DNA of 64,000 bases from assembly GCA_936450465.1 (NCBI GenBank), contig OW388296.1, positions 36,170,586 to 36,234,585 of the forward strand, written 5' to 3'. This DNA is from Gibbula magus (lineage: Eukaryota; Mollusca; Gastropoda; Trochida; Trochidae). The position numbers and the translations under genes were made by a program. The notes under the pieces are model-generated. The model was not told where the DNA came from and made no database searches. It was given only the letters and a program-made list of their open reading frames with translations. Of the stretch, positions 45,317 through 58,037 are shown piece by piece (positions within the stretch are counted from its first letter, which is position 1; every line of letters begins with the position of its first letter).

Positions 45317-45486
45317 AAGCCATAAGAAGAAGCCCACACATTAAGTCTGGAACGGAAAACCAGGTGGAGAAAATTATTCAAGACTGGTTACGTTACGCAG
45401 GTGATCGGAATAGTAGCAGGAAAAGGAGGGATAAAAGAACCCAACATGAACAACCATCAATTGAAAATGAACATAATCATAAGTAG
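45317..45486 (+). CDS. Host gene terminal exon G
   Basis: It follows a good acceptor, TTATTTCAG. Completing the codon left by exon F it reads KAIRRSPHIKSGTENQVEK, then IIQDWLRYAGDRNSSRKRR and a polar tail, and stops with TAG at 45484-45486. KSGTENQVEKIIQDWLRYA looks like an amphipathic helix and SRKRRDKR is a basic, nuclear-localisation-like cluster. It is the most protein-like stretch of the region, and its phase links it to exon F. No known family recognised. Confidence 0.7.
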
Positions 45487-48400
45487 TAATGTGCCTTGCC
45501 CAACTGTATGTCCTCATATTTGACTGGAGCATATCTGTAAACCAAATGAAACTTTTGATATGGAAGTTAAAAGCTTTGTTTATTAGAAAGCAGTTTCAGA
45601 TAAAAAGCCAGATAGGTTTATGCCTTACACTGATATGTGAATGTCTTGCGTAAATTCTGTTTTTATATATAAGAAAACAGTTTCAGATGAAAGACCATAC
45701 AGGTTTATGTCTTGGATAGTTGTGTTATTTGTGTTGACATCTTGTGTAAAGTAAGTGTATAAGTAAGGTGTTTTAAATAAGCCAGAAAAGTATAAATAAT
45801 TTGATTGGAGGGGTAGGGGATTTGATAAGAGGTGTCTTCATGAGACTTTGTTTTATTTATCATTGTTATCTTATTATGAATGAATGTTATCGAGCTTTTT
45901 TCACATTCGTTGACTATGCCTTTATCTATGAAACTAATTGTATATTTTAACAAGAGTCATTAGAAGATGACATATCCCACCGTTCCCACATAATTGTAAA
46001 ACACATCTTTGACAGATAATTGTATATCTACTACTTCATTTAGTTGGTAATACACATGCTGAGTATCGGGTATGATGAAGAGTTTTGAAGCTGTGCTCCA
46101 GAAACAAATCTTTAATCCAAATTCAACACGTTTCTATGGAAATGAAACAAAATAAAATTTTCAGAAATCTGAAAATATCAAAATGCTCCACTTCAGTTAA
46201 TGGGTAATACACATGCAAAGTTTCAAGAAGATATGATGAAGAGTTTTGTAGCTGTTCTCCAGAAACGAAGTGTCTGAACAAAGTCCAAAATCCAAAACGT
46301 TTCTACGGAAACGAAAAAAATATAATTTTCAGAAATCTGAAAATATCAAAAGGATTTCGGACATGTCTTTATTTATTAGAAACAATTCATTAAATTGACG
46401 ATTAAGAGGTGAATTTCTATAGAAATTTAAAGGAACTATATTTGGGGGGATTTCCACGGCATTTGGCATTTTATACAAATAGATGTTAAATGTAATTTTC
46501 TGTTTAAAAAGACTTGAACGTTGCATTATAAATACATATAGTACATTTCTTGAGTTCACCGCATTTCTCTTTTGATGATTGCTATTAATGCTGTTAAACA
46601 CTCAATTTCCAGCAAATGTATAAATGTATTTTTGGGAAAAGAGTCACTTTGATTCTTTGCATCCCAAATCCTTTTTTTCACTTTGTAACAGTGCTTCTAA
46701 CTGATTTATGTTTTAGTCGAAATTATCTCTGCCCCCCACTTAATGAGTGTATATGGTTGTTATTCAGACGTTGGAATCATAGAGCTATTAGCTATCTGAT
46801 TTGTCATCTTCTGAATATATCCAGCTTGTTTTCACAAACATGCATTGCCATATTCCTAAATAACTAAATATCTCGCTTTGATTACATTTACATGTATATT
46901 GATTGTCATTGTTTAAAGTTTCAACTGGTGTAAGTAAACAGTTGACCATTGCACTTGTTTTGTCGTCTTTGAATTCTTTTCAGTCAGAAATATGTAATTG
47001 TACACTCACATTAAAAAAATATCCCAGAATATTAGAACAGTATACTACATACAAGATTATTCAGTTTTACCTGATTCACTTTAGTTAAACTTTAAAGAGC
47101 ATGCATATTGATGACACACATCGTCAATTTAAAAAAAGTCTCTAATATATCTCTAGGATTATTGAGACATGTCAAAATCGAACAATTGTAAAATAAATAT
47201 CAAAATGGCAGCTTTACCATATTGTCTGTATTGTAATTGCACATTTAAAAAAGTATTTTCAAGTCTCTATGTGGATTTTGAATATTTTCCCAACGTGAAT
47301 CGAAAACCTTATTTTCTGTCATTTTGGACGCTTTCTCACGACTGATTCTTATTCACTAAGATAATGTCTAGTAGTCCTGAACAAATCATGCATTCATCCA
47401 AGTTTTTTTTAGTTATTCGCCTTTAAAGATGATAAAACTTTCAATATTACCGGACTTTGAAAGGTCACTGTTTAAAAAACATGTATAAGGGAGTTGCTAA
47501 TAAAAACATAACTTTCAAAAAGCTTCAAAACATGCAGTAAATAGAAGCAAATGTGTTTTAAACAGTGTTTCCTGAAAAGTGCGTGCGTTTACAAAAAATC
47601 AATATGGCGTTGAAAACATGTGACTTATGACTTAGCTGTCATTTACATTTTTTCTCCCATTGTTATTGCGCATCTTTTAAAGGATAGATGCAATGACATA
47701 TGGTCCAAATCGGATTTATCTAAATGGGATGTCAATGTGACAATTGCTCGATTTTAAATTTCTGAAATCGGTTCATAAATTACTTATATATGGCTTTTAA
47801 AAAAAAGAAGCCTAATTTAGCCCCTGCGACAAGAATGAAAGTCTGCGGGGGTGTGGCCCGTGAAGGGGTGACTTCTGTCACGTATCTGGAGGCATCTCTT
47901 TATCGCTGATAGTCATATTTCAACATAATTACGCAACATTTTGATTGTTAATTTCACAAAGAAATCTTCAATAAACCAACTTAAATTTCCCATATATCGA
48001 ATGTTTAGATATCCAACTAGGTAATTCCGCAGATGAAAATTACACAACTATGACATAAACATGTCTTTTTGGCGATGTAATACACCTCATAAATTCATTT
48101 ACCGGCAGTGATAATCATCATTAATTAATTAACGAGACTCGGCAAAGTAGCTGTCTAACCGGCCCCGTCTGTCGCTTATCACAGTCACGCCTCAGTGAGC
48201 ATTTTAAAAATGAATCGCCCAACTAATTGCGTCAGTGTTAGAATGGGTGATTTAAAACCGTCTTAATAATCAATTGCAAGTGTATATTGTATCGATTTTA
48301 TGCTCAATTGATTCCGATATACAATATACGTAGAGGTAATCATCTGTCATTCTTGAGAAAAATGCATTTCATCAGATCTTTAATAACACAAATTTTCTTC

Positions 48401-48701
48401 AATACAAAATAGAAATTTAAATTTGAACTGAACCTTTAATATCTGGGGCGATTGAACTCAAAAGCATGTTGTGTCTATTTCACAGTAAACTTATTTAGAT
48501 TGGGGCTATCAGCATGTAAGGTTTGGAATTTGCTTCAGCTAATGTTGCTGAATCTTGATTGCTAGATCCATGGAATAATGGTAACAAAAAACGCAGATTC
48601 AGTCATATGGAACATTCAAATACACATGTGAGGAAACAGGGGTGCCTTCAAAATGCTCGATTGCGGGATGAATACAATTCTGACTTTAATTGACTGAACA
48701 G
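45487..48701. other. 3' flank of the host gene and non-coding stretch
   Basis: It begins with the presumed 3' UTR. Two tandem duplications are visible: about 100 bp (45580-45770, sharing AGTTTCAGAT and ACAGGTTTATG) and about 163 bp (46028-46350, sharing GGTAATACACATGC, TGATGAAGAGTTTTG and ATTTTCAGAAATCTGAAAAT). GTATATTGTATCG at 48282 and CGATATACAATATAC near 48318 form a hairpin. No further gene recognised. Confidence 0.55.
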
Positions 48702-49022
48702 GGCCCCCCGAGGCAACAACAGTGGCAAGGCTACCAGCAACCACAACAACAATGGCAAGGCTACCAGCAGCCACAGCAACAGTCCTGGCATCAGCAGCAG
48801 GGGCCACCACACCAGAATTGGTCATGGCCGCAGCAGCCATGGCAACAACAGTATCCACAACAGCAACGGGGTCCTTCTCTTCCAAAAGGTATTTGTCATT
48901 GTTGTGGTAAGGCAGACCACTACAAAAATCAATGTCCCTTATCTCACCTACGGTGCAATTTCTGTAGTGAACCAGGTCATTTGTACTGTATGTGTAAGAG
49001 ACGTTTGACGAATCAACAATAG
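48702..49022 (+). CDS. Q-rich protein with two CCHC zinc knuckles, terminal exon
   Basis: The open segment follows the acceptor-like TTAATTGACTGAACAG. No ATG opens it and a stop lies just upstream, so it is best read as a 3' exon. The first 65 residues are Gln/Pro/Trp-rich with an internal repeat, QQQWQGYQQPQ. Two knuckles follow: CHCCGKADHYKNQC and CNFCSEPGHLYCMC, both C-x2-C-x4-H-x4-C. It ends RRLTNQQ then TAG. Such tandem knuckles bind single-stranded nucleic acid in retroelement Gag/ORF1 proteins and in CNBP-like cellular proteins. I cannot decide between these; upstream exons were not found. Confidence 0.5.
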   Translation, partial: GPPRQQQWQGYQQPQQQWQGYQQPQQQSWHQQQGPPHQNWSWPQQPWQQQYPQQQRGPSLPKGICHCCGKADHYKNQCPLSHLRCNFCSEPGHLYCMCKRRLTNQQ

Positions 49023-50882
49023 GGGTTTGTGCCTGCTCATGGGCAACCACCCAGGAACAGGCACATTCACATGGGATCTGTCAACAGTCTTTCAAAAGTC
49101 AGAAACACCGTCAATATTAGCATTTTTGGACTTCAATGTCATAAGCTGACAACTGTAAACAAAACCAAATAAATGGATGGTGAAACTCTTCACAAAATAG
49201 GGGAAAATTCCGAAATAAATAGATAGAAAACAGTTCTAGCAAATGAAAAAGCTCATTTAAAATAGTCATAAAAGTTATTTCAGCACTAAAAAACTAAAAT
49301 AAACACTTATTAAAAAGGAGTCCGACTATAATCCAAAATAAGGAGGCATGTAATTTAATCTGTGTACTTCACAAATTGATTTTTTTTCAAATAGAAAATA
49401 CTGATAACTTTGTTTTCTGACTTCTATTCATCTAAAAGTAAAGAAACAATCTCTACCCTATGTATATCAATCCATCTGTTTGAAATCAGTGTCATAATTT
49501 TACTTTATGAATGATTCCAGATTGACCATCTTGGTCAGAATAGAAAGCATTTGGTGGGATTTTGCATCTTAAAAAAGTTTAAATAATGTTCATTTCTAAT
49601 TCTAATTTTCATGTATTATTTGTATTTAAAAAAAGAGATATACAAATAAATTTCTCAAACCTGACCACCACCTCCTCAAGCACAATATATCGTGTATAGA
49701 TTGTATATTGAAACATTCATGTACATTTCGTATTATATTTCTATCAGTAGCCAGTATGACATGCACTTGAACATTAACCTTAATTAATATTATTTTCATT
49801 TCTTTTTTTTTTGTTGGTTATTTTTGTTTGGTGGTTAATCTATCTAGGTAAGTGGTTCAATGTTAGTGTTTAGCAAATAATTATTTTCCTTATTTAATTT
49901 TTGGTATGCTTTAAATTTTGCTCCCAAGGTCCTAAATAATTTATCAGACAGAACCTAAATCATAAAGATAAACTTATGTTTATTTGTAGCTTAACTTATA
50001 TAAACTTTCTAATTTTTGGTTTAAGATATTTCTGGTCATAAATACATTTATGATTGTTATGCTTTAATGTGTCCTGCAGTACATGTGCAAATAATTTTAG
50101 TTATTCAGTACTGGTGACTAAATTATATATACATAGTTTTATGCAATATAATTAGTTCTTGATTTCAATGAATATTTATAATTTATTTGAATGTCTCATT
50201 TTCATGGAATAAATATTCTGACCAATCCATTAGGTCGAGTTGCACTTTGTTTTCAATTAATATCGTGTTCATTTGAGGGATTGAAGTGCAGCACCTTCAG
50301 GTTTAGTTACTGCAGTCGGCCATTGTCCCAATAACTACAGATTCAGAACTTATTAGGGATTGTCATTATTTCAATGGAGACATATTTTGCGAATGATTAC
50401 AGAAAATGGACATCATTAGCAAATAAAGAAATACAGATAATTCAGTTTATGGACCGATGAAAAAAACAGAACTTGTGAATTCACCACGAATAAAAGTATC
50501 AAAACAAACTTACGTTGTTTGTCGCTAGTTACCTGAATGAAGTACACTTCATTTTGTCGATTTATTACCAAAAAAAAACAAAACAAAAAAAACAAATCTT
50601 GCATTGCTGGAATTCGATAGAACCATACCTATTCATTCAGTTCCAGTCGAAAGAAACCGAAACACACAGCGGCCCGTACTACCGATCAAAACCAGGAAAT
50701 AAGCGGCCTTAGCCTCGATTTCGTTTCGAGAAGGTTGAGGGTCGTATGCATGTATAGCTATTAAGAATCCCCTATACAGGGGAGTTATCTTATCTTATCA
50801 TCCTATTTAGCATAAGAATAGCTCTATCAAAATGCATAAGTATGTTGATTGCTATGTTATGCTAAAATAGATAGTTACAGCG
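49023..50882. other. Non-coding AT-rich stretch
   Basis: No gene supported. After the stop at 49022 the same frame stays open for about 50 codons but lacks features. A-rich and T-rich runs occur at 49800-49815 and 50568-50595. Confidence 0.55.
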
Positions 50883-51137
50883 TTGGTCCAAAAAAACACC
50901 TTTATACCTACTTTCGCAGATGATAGTATCCTGTTTTTTTTCGACTGTAATGGGTTTACAAACCCAAGTCAACGAATAAGAAATATTCTGACGGGTGGAA
51001 ACTGGAATCTAAAGTCATGGTTTTTAAAGAATTATCAACTTATCAAAAGAAGAAACCTCTTATGGAATAAACATGCAAAGTGTGGAGATTTGTATTTATT
51101 TGGAATTAAAATATCCCAAAATCTTTCCCTTTCCTAA
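50883..51137 (+). pseudogene. Reverse transcriptase remnant (LINE fragment)
   Basis: The frame reads PTFADDSILFFF, matching the catalytic [YF]ADD block of non-LTR RTs, and after a gap LKSWFLKNYQLIKRR, which resembles the conserved W-x-KNKL-x-x-N stretch that follows in LINE RTs. The expected lysines appear, but spacing is disturbed and nothing upstream is recognisable. A short, old fragment. Confidence 0.45.
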
Positions 51138-52469
51138 TGAAAAGAAGGTAAACTAAGATAGCTTATAGATTGATTCCAAAAGTATCATATCTTAAGCACT
51201 GCGGCACTGGGGGTACCTTGGGGATTGGGAGGAGTAGCTGGTTCTAAGTTCACAGTGGGTCTAACAGTTGGGTCTAGCAGTTGGTCATGTGACCTGAGAA
51301 TGCCAAAGAGCGGGAATACAAGCCTATTCGGTTTCTTCTTGCTGGCCTTCTGTAGTTAACCGGACACATCCACTGTACTTAGCTCTCTTTAGTACCTACT
51401 CGGAAGGACAGACAAGACCAGCACTATATACATAGTCACTCAATACATTATCATCAAATTTAATTCTTGTGTTGTGTTGTCTTTAATTGGAGTACTCGTG
51501 CTAGCACACTTGCCCATCCCTTTACCGTGAGAAGAATTTGACTAATTAATAGACTCTTTCACAGAGTCTTACATCTAAATTGTCTTTATCATTAAAAACT
51601 TCTAAAGTCATGCCATAATCAGACCTTTTAGTCTTTTTTTCAAAATATTAAATCATAATAAAAAATGATTCAGATAAATGGGGCTTACAAAATACTGAAG
51701 TTATTGAAAAGTTCATTTATTTGCATGCAAGACATTTTTAGGAGTTAAGTTGAATACACCAAGTGATATGATTTATGGTGAACTTGGGAGGTTTCAACTA
51801 CATATTTACTCCTCCATAAATGCCGTGAAATATTGGTTAAAACTTTTATATGTTGTTGATATGACACTTCTCTAGCGATTTATATCATTAGGACGTTTTT
51901 CGAAAACAATGTTGTAGTAAAACACTAACATACTCAATGGCTGCTGGTTGTAAATCCCACTGCCCTTTAAAATAAATCTTGATAAGCTCATCTTCCCAAA
52001 TGAAGTGATCAGTTGCAGATGAGCAACATGCTTGAGAAGGGTAAATGCGTTTATGCACTGCCTTCATGAACTGCACGTGTTTCTACGGTCGTTCAAACAC
52101 GGGTCGCGCGTGCATATATATCGCCCTTTGATTCCAAGAATATTCATGTTCCTGGCAGTGGATAACATGAACAAAGTTCAAAATTGTCTAAAGCGTTAAT
52201 CTGTTTCTGTTATCTTGAGATAAGACAACGAGCACAAGTTATAGGTTTGACCTCTTTAATCTTTACTTTCTGAAGCCCGGAACTTTGCTCAGGTATGGTT
52301 TAATTACGTAGAGGCCTAATGAGTGGGTAGTGACCACGTGAGGGTATTGAAAACGGCCAGGGTATGAATTGAAGAATCTAGTAAAGTATGTCGGTGTGTT
52401 TATAAGCTACATTAGGCACTGTGAAGAGAATGTATGCTAAATTTTGTTATGAGAGTCGGAGACATGTAG
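51138..52469. other. Non-coding stretch before the satellite
   Basis: No gene or named repeat supported. 51200-51540 is less AT-rich and could be part of an LTR or other repeat, but I see no terminal signals. Confidence 0.45.
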
Positions 52470-55400
52470 GGGCAACATTGGAGTAAGCAGAATGGGTAAC
52501 AATGTAGGGGAGTAAATGAACGTGAAACCATGTAGAAAATTTGAGGGTTTGAAGGGAAGGTCTAACAATGTAGAAAACGTGAGCGATTGAAAGGGAATGC
52601 CTAACAATGTAGAAAACGTGAGGGATTGAAGGGAATGCCTAACAATGTAGAAAACGTGAGGGATTGGAGGGAATGCCTAACAATGTAGAAAACGTGAGGG
52701 ATTGAAGGGAATGCCTAACAATGTAGAAAACGTGAGGGTTTGAAGGGAATGCCTAACAATGTAGAACACGTGAGGGTTTGAAGGGAAGGTCTAACCATGT
52801 AGAAAACGTTAGAGATTGAAGGGAATGCCTAACAATGTAGAAAACGTGAGGTATTGAAGGGAATGCCTAACAATGTAGAAAACGTGAGGGATTGAAGACA
52901 AGGTCTAACAATGTAGAAAACGTGAGGGATTGAAGGGAATGCCTAACAATGTAGAAAACGTGAGGGATTGAAGGGAATGCCTAACAATGTAGAAAACGTG
53001 AGGGATTGAAGGGAATGCCTAACAATGTAGAAAACGTGAGGGATTGAAGGGAAGGTCTAACAATGTAGAAAACGTGAGGGATTGAAGGGAATGCCTAACA
53101 ATGTAGAAAACGTGAGGGATTGAAGGGAATGCCTAACAATGTAGAAAACGTGAGGGATTGAAGGGAATGCCTAACAATGTAGAACACGTGAGGGTTTGAA
53201 GGGAAGGTCTTACCATGTAGAAAACGTTAGAGATTGAAGGGAATGCCTAACAATGTAGAAAACGTGAGGGATTGAAGGGAATGCTTAACAATGTAGAAAA
53301 CGTGAGGGATTGAAGGGAATGCCTAACAGTGTAGAAAACGTGAGGGTTTGAAGGGAATGCCTAACAATGTAGAAAACGTGAGGGATTGAAGGGAATGCCT
53401 AACAATGTAGAAAACGTGAGGGATTGAAGGGAATGCCTAACAATGTAGAAAACGTGAGGGTTTGAAGGGAATGCCTAACAATGTAGAACACGTGAGGGTT
53501 TGAAGGGAAGGTCTAACCATGTAGAAAACGTTAGAGATTGAAGGGAATGCCTAACAATGTAGAAAACGTGAGGTATTGAAGGGAATGCCTAACAATGTAG
53601 AAAACGTGAGGGATTGAAGACAAGGTCTAACAATGTAGAAAACGTGAGGGATTGAAGGGAATGCCTAACAGTGTAGAAAACGTGAGGGATTGAAGGGAAT
53701 GCCTAACAATGTAGAAAACGTGAGGGATTGAAGGGAATGCCTAACAATGTAGAAAACGTGAGGGATTGAAGGGAAGGTCTAACAATGTAGAAAACGTGAG
53801 GGATTGAAGGGAATGCCTAACAATGTAGAAAACGTGAGGGATTGAAGGGAATGCCTAACAATGTAGAAAACGTGAGGGATTGAAGGGAATGCCTAACAAT
53901 GTAGAACACGTGAGGGTTTGAAGGGAAGGTCTTACCATGTAGAAAACGTTAGAGATTGAAGGGAATGCCTAACAATGTAGAAAACGTGAGGGATTGAAGG
54001 GAATGCTTAACAATGTAGAAAACGTGAGGGATTGAAGGGAATGCCTAACAGTGTAGAAAACGTGAGGGTTTGAAGGGAATGCCTAACAATGTAGAAAACG
54101 TGAGGGATTGAAGGGAATGCCTAACAATGTAGAAAACGTGAGGGATTGAAGGGAATGCCTAACAATGTAGAAAACGTGAGGGATTGGAGGGAATGCCTAA
54201 CAATGTAGAAAACGTGAAGGATTGAAGACAAGGTCTAACAATGTAGAAAACGTGAGGGATTGGAGGGAATGCCTAACAATGTAGAAAACGTGAGGGATTG
54301 AAGGGAAGGTCTAACAATGTAGAAAACGTGAGGGATTGAAGGGAATGCCTTACAATGTAGAAAACGTGAGGGATTGAAGGGAATGCCTAACAATGTAGAA
54401 AACGTGAGGGATTGAAGGGAATGCCTAACAATGTAGAAAACGTGAGGGATTGAAGGGAATGCCTAACAATGTAGAAAACGTGAGGGATTGAAGGGAAGGT
54501 CTAACAATGTAGAAAACGTGAGGGATTGAAGGGAATGCCTTACAATGTAGAAAACGTGAGGGATTGAAGGGAAGGTCTAACCATGTAGAAAACGTTAGAG
54601 ATTGAAGGGAAGGTCTAACAATGTAGAACACGTGAGGGTTTGAAGGGAAGGTCTTACATTGTAGAAAACGTGAGGGATTGAAGGAAAGGTCCAACAATGT
54701 AGAAAACGTGAGGGATTGAAGGGAAGGTCTAACAATGTAGAAAACGTGAGGAATTGAAGGGAAGGTCCAACAATGTAGAAAACGTGAGGGATTGAAGGGA
54801 AGGTCGAACAATGTAGAAAACGTGAGGGATTGAAGGGAAGGTCTAACAATGTAGAAAACGTGAGGGTTTGAAGGGAAGGTCTAACATTGTAGTAAACGTG
54901 AGGGATTGAAGGGAAGGTCTAACATTGTAGTAAACGCGAGGGATTGAAGGGAATGCCTAACAATGTAGAAAACGCGAAGGATTGAAGGGAAGGTCTAACA
55001 ATGTAGAAAACGTGAGGGATTGAAGGGAAGGTCTAACAATGTAAAAAACGTGAGGGATTGAAGGGAAGGTCTAACAATGTAGAAAACGTGAGGGATTGAA
55101 GGGAATGCCTAACAATGTAGAAAACGTGAGGGATTGAAGGGAAGGCCTAACAATGTAGAAAACGTGAGGGATTGAAGGGAATGCCCAACAATGTAGAAAA
55201 CGTGAGGGTTTGAAGGGAAGGTCTAACCATGTAGAAAACGTTAGAGATTGAAGGGAATGCCTAACAATGTAGAAAACGTAAGCGATTGAAGGGAATGCCT
55301 AACAATGTAGAAAACGTGAGGGATTGAAGGGAATGCCTAACAGTGTAGAAAACGTGAGGGATTGAAGGGAATGCCTAACAATGTAGAAAACGTGAGGGAT

Positions 55401-57475
55401 TGAAGGGAATGCCTAACAATGTAGAAAACGTGAGGGATTGAAGGAAATGCCTAATAATGTAGAAAACGTGAGGGATTGGAGGGAATGCCTAACAATGTAG
55501 AAAACGTGAGGGATTGAAGGGAATGCCTAACAATGTAGAAAACGTGAGGGATTGGAGGGAATGCCTAACAATGTAGTCAACGTGAGGGATTGAAGGGAAG
55601 GTCTAACAATGTAGAAAAAGTGAGGGATTGAAGGGAATGCCTTACAATGTAGAAAACGTGAGGGATTGAAGGGAAGGTCTAACCATGTAGAAAACGTTAG
55701 AGATTGAAGGGAAGGTCTAACAATGTAGAACACGTGAGGGTTTGAAGGGAAGGTCTTACATTGTAGAAAACGTGAGGGATTGAAGGAAAGGTCCAACAAT
55801 GTAGAAAACGTGAGGGATTGAAGGGAAGGTCTAACAATGTAGAAAACGTGAGGAATTGAAGGGAAGGTCCAACAATGTAGAAAACGTGAGGGATTGAAGG
55901 GAAGGTCGAACAATTTAGAAAACGTGAGGGATTGAAGGGAAGGTCTAACAATGTAGAAAACCTGAGGGATTGAAGGGAAGGTCTAACAATGTAGAAAACG
56001 TGAGGGTTTGAAGGGAAGGTCTAACATTGTAGTAAATGTGAGCGATTGAAGGGAATGCCTAACAATGTAGAAAACGCGAAGGATTGAAGGGAAGGTCTAA
56101 CAATGTAGAAAACGTGAGGGATTGAAGGGAAGGTCTAACAATGCAGAAAACGTGAGGGATTGAAGGGAAGGTCTAACAATGTAGAAAACGTGAGGGATTG
56201 AAGGGAATGCCTAACAATGTAGAAAACGTGAGGGATTGAAGGGAAGGCCTAACAATGTAGAAAACGTGAGGGATTGATGGGAAAGCCTAACAATGTAGAA
56301 AACGTGAGGGTTTGAAGGGAAGGTCTAACCATGTAGAAAACGTTAGAGATTGAAGGGAATGCCTAACAATGTAGAAAACGTGAGCGATTGAAGGGAATGC
56401 CTAACAATGTAGAAAACGTGAGGGATTGAAGGGAATGCCTAACAGTGTAGAAAACGTGAGCGATTGAAGGGAATGCCTAACAATGTAGAAAACGTGAGGG
56501 ATTGAAGGGAATGCCTAACAATGTAGAAAACGTGAGGGATTGAAGGGAATGCCTAACAATGTAGAAAACGTGAGGGATTGAAGGGAATGCCTAACAATGT
56601 AGAAAACGTGAGGGATTGAAGGGAATGCCTAACAATGTAGAAAACGTGAGGGATTGAAGGGAATGCCTAACAATGTAGAAAACGTGAGGGATTGAAGGGA
56701 AGGTCTAACAATGTAGAAAACGTGAGGGATTGAAGGGAATGCCTTACAATGTAGAAAACGTGAGGGATTGAAGGGAAGGTCTAACCATGTAGAAAACGTT
56801 AGAGATTGAAGGGAAGGTCTAACAATGTAGAACACGTGAGGGTTTGAAGGGAAGGTCTTACATTGTAGAAAACGTGAGGGATTGAAGGAAAGGTCCAACA
56901 ATGTAGAAAACGTGAGGGATTGAAGGGAAGGTCTAACAATGTAGAAAACGTGAGGAATTGAAGGGAAGGTCCAACAATGTAGAAAAAGTGAGGGATTGAA
57001 GGGAAGGTCCAACAATGTAGAAAACGTGAGGGATTGAAGGGAAGGTCTAACAATGTAGAAAACGTGAGGGTTTGAAGGGAAGGTCTAACATTGTAGTAAA
57101 CGTGAGGGATTGAAGGGAATGCCTAACAATGTAGAAAACGCGAAGGATTGAAGGGAAGGTCTAACAATGTAGAAAACGTGAGGGATTGAAGGGAAGGTCT
57201 AACAATGTAGAAAACGTGAGGGATTGAAGGGAAGGTCTAACAATGTAGAAAACGTGAGGGATTGAAGGGAATGCCTAACAATGTAGAAAACGTGAGGGAT
57301 TGAAGGGAAGGCCTAACAATGTAGAAAACGTGAGGGATTGAAGGGAAGGCCTAACAATGTAGAAAACGTGAGGGATTGAAGGGAATGTCTAACAATGTAG
57401 AAAACGTGAGGGATTGAAGGGAATGCCTGACAATGTAGGGGACGTGTAGGAGTGACGGGAACATGTATAAACAAG
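52470..57475. repeat. 38-bp satellite, sub-family 1 (~130 units)
   Basis: Units read AACAATGTAGAAAACGTGAG then GGATTGAAGGGAATGCCT (38 bp), with variants AAGGTCT for AATGCCT, GGTTTGAAGG and CACGTGAGGG. Higher-order repeats are clear: 19-unit (722 bp) repetition around 52760-54200 and 29-unit (1102 bp) repetition with blocks near 54425, 55527 and 56629. Edge units at 52470-52530 and 57425-57470 are closer to sub-family 2 (GTAGGGGACGTGTAGGAG), as expected if the centre was homogenised later. Long minus-strand open frames are a by-product of the repeat. Confidence 0.95.
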
Positions 57476-58037
57476 AGAATAGTGAGTACAGCTCACTCAT
57501 ATACCCCCGCTTTTAACAAAGAAGAACAATTTCTAAATAGGAGATAGACATCAATGTTTTGTGTTCTGTATGAACAAACCACAGCAGTACTATGAAAGCA
57601 GAGTTTGTGTCTTCATAGATACACTTGTAAGAGTGCTTTAGAAGTGAATGTTGAAAAAAGAGAAAATTTTCATAAATTATGCAAATGAGGGTATGAAACA
57701 TACAAAAAGGCAGTTGTACACATCATGGTGATTGTACATATCAAGTTTCGCAAAATTTGAACAACTAGTGTCAGAGTTATGAGCGGAGCAAAAAGTGTAA
57801 ATGGCGAAATTAGAATGGGTAAGTTGAAAAACAGAGACAATTTGCATAAATTATGCAAATGAGGGTATGAAACAAACAAAAGGCAGATGTACACATCATG
57901 GTGATTGTACATTTCAAGTTTCGTAAAATTTGAACAACTAGTGTCAGAGTTATGAGAGGAACAAAAACATTTCAGACGGACGCACGGACGGACGTGCTGA
58001 CCGCTACATACCCCCGACAACGTCTTAGGGGGTATAA
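57476..58037. mobile_element. Dispersed element splitting the 38-bp satellite
   Basis: It is bounded by CATATACCCCCGC near 57499 and GGGGGTATAATG ending near 58039, an imperfect inverted pair. It holds two about 185-bp similar halves sharing ATGCAAATGAGGGTATGAAA, CACATCATGGTGATTGTACA and AACAACTAGTGTCAGAGTTA, and a GACGGACGCACGGACGGACG run near 57966. Satellite sequence continues on both sides, so it inserted into the array. No coding capacity seen. Confidence 0.65.

Noticed and set aside
48616..49050. 144-codon minus-strand frame rich in Ala and Val
   Set aside because: Antisense of the CAG-rich zinc-knuckle exon; Gln codons read backward give hydrophobic and Ala-rich runs.
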